In this document: in pieces, positions 6,438 to 11,009 of the stretch | How positions within the stretch are numbered: position 1 is the stretch's first letter | Layout: each line of letters starts with the position of its first letter | Assembly: GCA_905373295.1 (NCBI GenBank) | Contig: CAJPSJ010000042.1 | Location: forward strand, 1 to 11,009 | DNA length: 11,009 bases | Direction: 5' to 3' | DNA from: an uncultured Campylobacter sp. | GTDB taxonomy: Bacteria; Campylobacterota; Campylobacteria; Campylobacterales; Campylobacteraceae | Made by a program: the position numbers and the translations under genes | Notes under the pieces: model-generated | What the model was told of the DNA's origin: nothing | Databases searched by the model: none | The model's input: only the letters and a program-made list of their open reading frames with translations

Positions 6438-7306
6438 CCGCCGTGCCCCCATCTGAGTTTGGCTTTTAAAACGTCGAAATAATCGTAGCTCTTGCGTTTT
6501 ATTAAATTTGCTTTGGCGTGTGAAATTTTAGCGCTCACGCTGCTAAGCTCCGCCATATCAAAAACGTCTTGTCCGTCGATGACGACGCTTACTTCGGAGC
6601 TTCCGGCGTTTTTGAAGCTTACGAGATATTCTTTGGGAAGGATCAAAGGCCGCTGCGTCAGGCTGTGCGAGCAGATCGGCGTGATGCAAAACACGTCGCA
6701 CAGAGGATATACGATCGGGCCGTTCGCGCTCATATTATACGCGGTCGAGCCCACGGCGGAGCTTACGATCACGCCGTCGCCGTAGTAGGTGTTGAAATAT
6801 TTTCTATTTAAAAAGGCGTCGATCTTCGCCATCGAAGAGATGTGGCTGCGGGTGATTACGACGTCGTTAAATGCGGTCTTGCGGACGATTTTGCCACTGC
6901 CGTTTTCCAGTATCGCTTCGAGTAAAAACGGGCGCTCGATCTCGTATTCGCCGCGCAAAAATTCCTCTAAAAATTTTGCGAATTCGCTAGGCTGTACGTC
7001 CGTTAAAAAGCCCAAAGTACCCGCGTTGATGCCCAAAATAAAGGCATTTTTATCGCTTAGTAGCCTCGCAAGCCCGATGAGCGTGCCGTCGCCGCCGAGA
7101 CTGATTAAAAAATTGGTCTTTTTTAAAATTTCGGCGAGCGTATGCGACTTAAGGCCGAAAAATTCCGCTCCGTCCTCTTCAAGCAAAAGCTCAATACCTT
7201 TCGCTTTTAAAATTTCGCAAATTTGCTCCACGACGGGGCGAATCTCTTCTGATTTTTTGGCTATTAGCCCCGCGAATTTAAGGTTTTTATGAATTTTGTT
7301 TTCCAT
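6431..7306 (-). CDS. nadK: NAD(+) kinase (ATP/polyphosphate-NAD kinase)
   Basis: A 291-residue enzyme that phosphorylates NAD to NADP in the cytoplasm and so supplies the NADPH pool. Family motifs are clear: GGDGT at 71-75 with the catalytic Asp73, AGTLGFLTD (95-103), FNDVVI at 146-151 (the Asn-Asp version of the usual NE/ND site), and the glycine/serine-rich DGVIVSSAVGSTAYNMSANGP region (177-197), which shapes the NAD site. SLTQRPLILP lies further on. The protein starts MENKIHKNLK, comparable to what I remember of C. jejuni NadK (Cj0641). There is no Shine-Dalgarno sequence before this ATG, and a TATAAAAT box ends only about seven bases upstream. It is the first gene of a nadK-recN unit, divergent from aspS. 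Confidence 0.93.
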   Translation of the reverse strand: MENKIHKNLKFAGLIAKKSEEIRPVVEQICEILKAKGIELLLEEDGAEFFGLKSHTLAEILKKTNFLISLGGDGTLIGLARLLSDKNAFILGINAGTLGFLTDVQPSEFAKFLEEFLRGEYEIERPFLLEAILENGSGKIVRKTAFNDVVITRSHISSMAKIDAFLNRKYFNTYYGDGVIVSSAVGSTAYNMSANGPIVYPLCDVFCITPICSHSLTQRPLILPKEYLVSFKNAGSSEVSVVIDGQDVFDMAELSSVSAKISHAKANLIKRKSYDYFDVLKAKLRWGHGGC

Positions 7307-7389
7307 AGTTTTATTTTATAAAAAATTAGCTTTGTAAAAGCAAAATTTAACTATACTTGCGTTTTACAAATAATTTTAAAGGAGTAAAT
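7307..7389. promoter_or_regulatory. Divergent promoter region between nadK and aspS
   Basis: Eighty-three bases of AT-rich DNA serve both genes. On the + strand TATACT (7352-7357) is a plausible -10 about 33 bases before the aspS start. On the - strand TATAAAAT (7320-7313) is a plausible -10 for nadK but lies very close to its ATG. AAAGGAG (7378-7384) is a good ribosome site, five bases from the TTG start of aspS. Confidence 0.5.
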
Positions 7390-9144
7390 TTGCGAAGTCA
7401 TTATTGCGCCGATTTGAGTAAAAACGATATCGGCAAAAGTGTAACCGTGTGCGGCTGGGTAAATTCTTACCGCGACCACGGCGGCGTGATTTTTATAGAT
7501 TTGCGCGACCGAAGCGGACTTTTACAGCTAGTCTGTGATCCCAAAGATAGCCACTCGGCATACGAGGTAGCAAATACCGTGCGAAACGAATTCGTCCTAA
7601 AAGCCGTCGGCAAGATCCGCGCTCGCGGTGAAGGGCTGGAAAATCCAAATTTAAAAACCGGCGACATCGAAGTCGTAGTAGAAAGCTTAGAGATCGAAAA
7701 TCCAAGTAAACCGCTTCCTTTCGTAATCGGCGATAAAAGCGTCAACGAAGAAACGAAGTTGAAATACCGCTTTTTGGATCTGCGCGCCGATGGAAGCTTC
7801 GATAAATTTAAGATGCGCTCCAAGGCCGCGATCGCCGCGCGAAATGCTCTTGATAGGCTGGGCTTTGTGGAGGTCGAAACGCCGATCTTAACGCGCGCGA
7901 CGCCTGAGGGCGCTAGGGATTATCTGGTGCCTAGCCGCGTCTATCCGGGCAGCTTCTACGCGCTTCCGCAAAGTCCGCAGCTTTTCAAACAGCTTTTGAT
8001 GTGCTCGGGCTTTGATAAATACTTCCAGATCGCGCGCTGCTTCCGCGACGAAGACCTCCGCGCCGACCGCCAGCCGGAATTTACGCAGATCGATATCGAG
8101 ATGAGCTTCAATACCCAGTACGACGTAATGCGCGTAGCCGAGGAGGTTTTAAAGGATATTTTTAAATCCTGCGGCCGCGAGATCGTCACCCCTTTTAGAC
8201 ATATGGAGTACAAAGACGCGATGGAGCTTTACGGCAGCGACAAACCCGATCTGCGCTATGATATGCCTTTCATCGACGTAGCCGATATTTTTGAAAAATC
8301 TAGCAACGAAATTTTTTCAAATTTAGCCAAAGACCGCAAGGCTAACCGCGTTAAAGCGCTAAAAGTCGAGGGCGGCGATCTGAAATTTAGCAAGCGCCAG
8401 ATGCAAGGTTTTGAGGAATACGTGAAAAAATTCGGCGCGCAAGGCCTTGCGTTTATCCAAGTAAAAGAGGACGGTCTAAAGGGGCCGCTGGTAAAATTCT
8501 TTGAAAAAAGCGAGCTGGACGAACTCATCAAGCGCTGCGGGCTTAAAGTCGGCGACGTCGTATTTTTCGGCGCAGGCAAAAAGAAAATCGTGCTTGATTA
8601 TATGGGTAGATTTAGAATTTTCCTCGCAAACGAGCTTGGTCTCATAGATCCGAACAGGCTTGAGTTTTTGTGGGTCGTAAATTTCCCTATGTTTGAGCAA
8701 AACGACGACGGCAGCTACTCTGCGATGCACCATCCTTTTACGATGCCGAACAACCCCGACGAGCCCGATTTGGAGGATATTACCTCGATTGCCTACGACG
8801 TCGTGCTAAACGGCATCGAGCTTGGCGGCGGAAGTATCAGGATCCACAAGGCGGACATTCAAGAAAAGGTCTTTAGGCTGCTTAAGATCGAGCCTGCGGA
8901 GCAGAGGGAGAAATTCGGCTTCCTGCTCGATGCGCTAAGCTTCGGCGCGCCTCCGCACGGAGGTATCGCGATCGGCTTTGACAGACTGATGATGCTCGTT
9001 ACCGGCTCAAGCAGTATCCGCGAGGTTATCGCGTTTCCTAAAACGCAGCGCGCGCAGTGTCCGCTCACCAAAGCCCCTAGCGTCGTTACAGACGAGCAGC
9101 TTCGCGAGCTAGGTCTTAGGCTTCATAAAAAGGAGCAAAAATGA
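7390..9144 (+). CDS. aspS: Aspartyl-tRNA synthetase, probably non-discriminating (Asp/Asn)
   Basis: A 584-residue bacterial class IIb synthetase that charges tRNA(Asp), and by inference tRNA(Asn), with aspartate. An N-terminal OB-fold anticodon-binding domain spans about 1-110, the catalytic core follows, and the bacterial GAD insertion lies roughly at 290-410. Motif 2, [14 protein letters not shown], is at 218-231; motif 3, GIAIGFDRL, at 525-533 with Arg532. I chose the TTG at 7390 because AAAGGAG lies five bases upstream and the product then starts MRSHYC, as in the C. jejuni enzyme; another TTG at 7357 would add 11 residues without a ribosome site. His30 (in YRDHGG) and Gly82 (in RARGEG) sit where non-discriminating enzymes such as that of Pseudomonas aeruginosa have His and Gly, and where E. 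coli has Leu and Lys. The stop overlaps the adk start by four bases. Confidence 0.95.
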   Translation: MRSHYCADLSKNDIGKSVTVCGWVNSYRDHGGVIFIDLRDRSGLLQLVCDPKDSHSAYEVANTVRNEFVLKAVGKIRARGEGLENPNLKTGDIEVVVESLEIENPSKPLPFVIGDKSVNEETKLKYRFLDLRADGSFDKFKMRSKAAIAARNALDRLGFVEVETPILTRATPEGARDYLVPSRVYPGSFYALPQSPQLFKQLLMCSGFDKYFQIARCFRDEDLRADRQPEFTQIDIEMSFNTQYDVMRVAEEVLKDIFKSCGREIVTPFRHMEYKDAMELYGSDKPDLRYDMPFIDVADIFEKSSNEIFSNLAKDRKANRVKALKVEGGDLKFSKRQMQGFEEYVKKFGAQGLAFIQVKEDGLKGPLVKFFEKSELDELIKRCGLKVGDVVFFGAGKKKIVLDYMGRFRIFLANELGLIDPNRLEFLWVVNFPMFEQNDDGSYSAMHHPFTMPNNPDEPDLEDITSIAYDVVLNGIELGGGSIRIHKADIQEKVFRLLKIEPAEQREKFGFLLDALSFGAPPHGGIAIGFDRLMMLVTGSSSIREVIAFPKTQRAQCPLTKAPSVVTDEQLRELGLRLHKKEQK

Positions 9145-9722
9145 AAAGCCTTTTTCTAATCATCGGTGCTCCGGGCAGCGGTAAAACTACCGATGCGAGT
9201 ATGATCGCTCAGATGAATCAAAGCATCGAGCACTACTCCACGGGCGATCTGCTTCGCGCCGAGGTGGCAAGCGGCAGCGCTCTAGGCAGGCAGATAGACA
9301 GCTTCATATCTAAAGGCAATCTCGTGCCGCTTGACGTCGTCGTAAACGTCATAATCGGCGCAATTAAGAGCTCGCCGAAGGATCTTATCATCATCGACGG
9401 CTATCCAAGAAGCGTCGAGCAGATGAGCAAACTCGATGAGGTGTTGCAAGGCGACGAAGACGTAGCCCTTAGCGCCGTCATCGAGGTGTGCGTCAGCGAG
9501 GAGGTCGCCGAGCAGCGCGTTTTGGGGCGCGCTCGCGGGACGGACGATAACGTGGAGGTCTTTAAAAACAGAATGCGCGTGTTTTCGGAGCCGATCGAGG
9601 ATATCCGTAAATTTTACGGCGATGCGGGCATCTTTCATATCGTAAACGGCGAGCGCACGGTTGAGGAGATCGTAGCCGATATCAATGCGATAATCGCCGA
9701 GGAGATCGAGAAGCTGGGCTAG
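9141..9722 (+). CDS. adk: Adenylate kinase
   Basis: A 193-residue cytoplasmic enzyme that interconverts ATP and AMP with two ADP. The P-loop GAPGSGKT is at 9-16, the NMP-binding part [14 protein letters not shown] starts at about residue 33, and [10 protein letters not shown] carries the conserved Arg near the AMP site. GRARGTDDN is a short LID loop without the Cys-rich zinc site found in long-LID bacterial enzymes; the length fits other Campylobacter adenylate kinases of about 190 residues. AAAAAGGAG precedes the ATG within the end of aspS, and the ATG overlaps the aspS stop (ATGA), so translation is coupled to aspS. Confidence 0.94.
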   Translation: MKSLFLIIGAPGSGKTTDASMIAQMNQSIEHYSTGDLLRAEVASGSALGRQIDSFISKGNLVPLDVVVNVIIGAIKSSPKDLIIIDGYPRSVEQMSKLDEVLQGDEDVALSAVIEVCVSEEVAEQRVLGRARGTDDNVEVFKNRMRVFSEPIEDIRKFYGDAGIFHIVNGERTVEEIVADINAIIAEEIEKLG

Positions 9723-9991
9723 CGCGCTTTGGCGGCGGTTTAAATTTTAAGCGCATCCGGCTCCTTTTTTATACCGCAAGCGGTGCAGATCGCGCTTGAA
9801 TTCAATGCTCCTCCGAAGCGAGCGCATTTTTAAATTTATAGCCCGCTGTCGCGCTATAGTCAAATTTTAAGCGTAAATTTAAATAGCTCGCTGTGTAAAT
9901 TTAAATGCGATCGTCAAACGCAAGCGGGTTTTAAATTTAATGAAATTTCGGATCTGTTTGCGAACGCAGAGATTAAAATTTAAGGATAGAT
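9723..9991. other. Intergenic region between adk and the OB-fold gene
   Basis: A 269-base gap without a convincing gene. It holds several TAAATTTA-type palindromes (9831-9838, 9874-9884, 9896-9906, 9931-9940). There is a weak 6-base stem, GCGCTT/AAGCGC (9724-9754), followed by CTCCTTTTTT ending at 9770, which could be a poor terminator after adk. A 6-base stem TATAGC/GCTATA lies at 9837-9858. A possible -10, TATAGT at 9855-9860, could serve the next gene, though it is not compelling. AAGGAT just before 9992 is the likely ribosome site. Confidence 0.4.
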
Positions 9992-10348
9992 ATGGTTAGA
10001 AAATTTTTACTTAGTATGGCTTTGTGCGCGGCTGCATTCGCCGCGGGCGGGTTTGTCCCAAGCGGTGCGACGGCGCAAAATCAGCCGTCAAGCGTCAAAG
10101 AAGCGCTTACATTAAGAGATGATTCTTTTGTCGTAATCGACGGCAAGATAAAATCTCAACTCAGACACGAACATTATAGATTTGTGGATCAAAACGGCGA
10201 TAGCATCGAGGTTGAGATCGACGATGACGTTTGGCGCGGCGTGAGCGTGGATGAAAATACGCTCGTGCGAATTAGCGGCGAGATCGACAAAGATTTTACC
10301 AAAACGACGATAGACGTGAAAAATATCAAAATTTTAAATTCTAAATAA
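9992..10348 (+). CDS. YgiW/YdeI family OB-fold periplasmic stress-tolerance protein
   Basis: A 118-residue exported protein. A signal peptide with a hydrophobic core (residues 5-17) likely ends after AFA at 17, leaving a mature protein that begins AGGFVPSGA, the same start seen in E. coli YgiW (GGF-x-GPSA). The body follows the family step by step: (A/S)-x-T-L-R-D-D-S-(W/F)-V, then a G-x-I strand, DGDSIEVEIDDDVWRGVSV, and a final SGEIDKDFTKTTIDVKNI. This is the small bacterial OB-fold (BOF) domain. Members are linked to tolerance of peroxide, acid, cations or antimicrobial peptides in enteric bacteria; the molecular role is unclear. It ends nine bases before ppa, so the two are very likely cotranscribed. 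As I recall, it is not found between adk and ppa in C. jejuni. Confidence 0.85.
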   Translation: MVRKFLLSMALCAAAFAAGGFVPSGATAQNQPSSVKEALTLRDDSFVVIDGKIKSQLRHEHYRFVDQNGDSIEVEIDDDVWRGVSVDENTLVRISGEIDKDFTKTTIDVKNIKILNSK

Positions 10349-10357
10349 AGGAAAACT

Positions 10358-10876
10358 ATGGATCTTTCAAAGATAAAAGTGGGCTCAAACCCCGATAAAA
10401 TCAACGCAGTAATCGAAATCCCTTACGGCTCGAACATCAAATACGAGATCGACAAAGCAAGCGGCGCGCTATGCGTAGATCGCGTGCTATACGGCGCGAT
10501 GTTTTACCCCGCAAATTACGGCTTCGTGCCCAATACCTTGGCAGACGACGGCGATCCTGCGGATGTTTTGGTGCTAAACGAATACCCGCTTGCCGCCGGT
10601 AGCGTGATCCCGTGCCGTCTAATCGGCGTTTTAATGATGGAGGACGAAAGCGGCATGGACGAGAAGCTGCTTGCCGTGCCGGTTAGCAAGATCGATCCGC
10701 GATTTGAGGGCATTAAAGGGGTCGCCGATCTGCCTAAAGCTACGCTGGATAAGATCAAAAATTTCTTCGAAACCTACAAGCTTTTAGAGCCGAATAAATG
10801 GGTCAAAGTAAAGGATTTTGCAAGCGCCGCGGAAGCGGAGAAAATTCTAGACAAAGCGATTAAGGCTTATAAATAA
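10358..10876 (+). CDS. ppa: Inorganic pyrophosphatase (family I)
   Basis: A 172-residue cytoplasmic enzyme that hydrolyses pyrophosphate to two phosphates, pulling biosynthetic reactions forward. The family I signature D-D-G-D-P-A-D is at 63-69, with metal ligands Asp64 and Asp69. Other conserved active-site positions include E20, K28, E30, R42, Y50, Y54 and the KIDPRF stretch at about 110-115. Length and order are typical of the compact hexameric bacterial form. AAAGGA just after the previous stop serves as the ribosome site. It pairs logically with AspRS and adenylate kinase, whose chemistry yields or uses pyrophosphate and adenylates. A strong hairpin follows the gene. Confidence 0.95.
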   Translation: MDLSKIKVGSNPDKINAVIEIPYGSNIKYEIDKASGALCVDRVLYGAMFYPANYGFVPNTLADDGDPADVLVLNEYPLAAGSVIPCRLIGVLMMEDESGMDEKLLAVPVSKIDPRFEGIKGVADLPKATLDKIKNFFETYKLLEPNKWVKVKDFASAAEAEKILDKAIKAYK

Positions 10877-10911
10877 TACATTTTTGCGCACTCGGCGCTA
10901 AAATTTAATCA

Positions 10912-10940
10912 AAATTTGACCGACCCGTTCGGTCAAATTT
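10912..10940 (+). terminator. Hairpin terminator candidate after ppa
   Basis: A perfect 12-bp stem, AAATTTGACCGA (10912-10923) and TCGGTCAAATTT (10929-10940), encloses a five-base loop CCCGT. The GC-rich part of the stem is next to the loop and AT pairs are at the base, so the T-run is only short (ATTT, then ATCGTT). It could terminate on either strand. Confidence 0.6.
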
Positions 10941-10966
10941 ATCGTTAAATTTTAAGGCTCAAGATA

Positions 10967-10996
10967 AGTTAAAAACTTTCAAAGGAGTTTTTAACT
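10967..10996 (+). promoter_or_regulatory. Inverted repeat with the ribosome binding site in its loop
   Basis: AGTTAAAAACT (10967-10977) and AGTTTTTAACT (10986-10996) are perfect 11-base inverted repeats around TTCAAAGG. The Shine-Dalgarno AAAGGAG (10981-10987) spans the loop and the first two bases of the right arm, and the right arm ends right at the ATG of the next gene. As RNA it could hide or present the ribosome site; as DNA it could be an operator. Confidence 0.55.
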
Positions 10997-11009
10997 ATGA
11001 TCCTGCCGA
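10997..11009 (+). CDS. Start of an unidentified gene cut by the window edge
   Basis: Only the ATG and three further codons (M-I-L-P) are inside the window. AAAGGAG lies ten bases upstream. The position after the ppa hairpin shows it is a separate unit. The product cannot be named. Confidence 0.5.

Noticed and set aside
6789..7292. Long open frame of 167 codons opposite nadK
   Set aside because: nadK on the other strand has all family motifs; this frame has Ser/Lys/Pro-rich shadow composition.
7357..7389. Upstream TTG start for aspS
   Set aside because: It would put the good AAAGGAG site inside the coding region; the TTG at 7390 gives the expected N terminus.
9773..9784. ACCGCAAGCGGT as a terminator stem
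   Set aside because: Arms of five with a loop of two cannot fold well as RNA and no T-run follows.
1..11009. CRISPR array, tRNA, rRNA, insertion sequence or phage gene
   Set aside because: No regularly spaced repeats, no cloverleaf-like sequence, and no transposase, integrase or phage motif was found on either strand.

Overview
The window looks like the chromosome of a Campylobacter species (Campylobacterota) with a fairly high GC content for the genus. Three things point there: intergenic DNA rich in TAAATTTAAA-type palindromes, T-rich promoters with a good -10 but little -35, and above all gene order. From memory, C. jejuni carries ppa, adk, aspS, nadK, recN, (a response-regulator gene), tatD, a lytic transglycosylase and rlpA (Cj0638c to Cj0646) in the same arrangement. 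An oral species such as C. gracilis, C. showae or C. rectus is a reasonable but unproven guess.

Left part (1-2226). The 3' end of a YihY/BrkB-family membrane protein gene is followed by an AT-rich accessory stretch. This stretch holds two unrecognised genes on the + strand (a three-helix membrane protein and an acidic soluble protein). A convergent small gene on the - strand resembles VbhA-type antitoxins of Fic toxins, but no Fic gene is present in the window. Intergenic gaps here are relatively long.

Middle part (2227-7306, all - strand). nadK and recN overlap and form one unit. After a gap of about 125 bases with its own promoter candidate come tatD, a periplasmic MltD-like lytic transglycosylase, and an RlpA lipoprotein with a DPBB and a SPOR domain. 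The last two are a peptidoglycan-cutting pair: one cleaves glycan strands, the other binds and acts on denuded glycan at division sites.

Right part (7307-11009, + strand). A short divergent promoter region separates nadK from aspS. aspS overlaps adk by four bases. A 269-base gap then precedes a YgiW/YdeI-type periplasmic OB-fold protein gene, closely coupled to ppa (inorganic pyrophosphatase). A strong hairpin follows ppa. The window ends on the first codons of another gene, whose ribosome binding site sits in the loop of a perfect 11-bp inverted repeat.

Most of the window is conserved housekeeping DNA (translation, nucleotide metabolism, DNA repair, cell wall). The most unusual points are the solitary VbhA-like antitoxin beside two unknown genes, the ribosome-site hairpin at the right edge, and an AspRS with residues typical of the non-discriminating type. 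No phage, insertion sequence, CRISPR array, tRNA or rRNA was seen.
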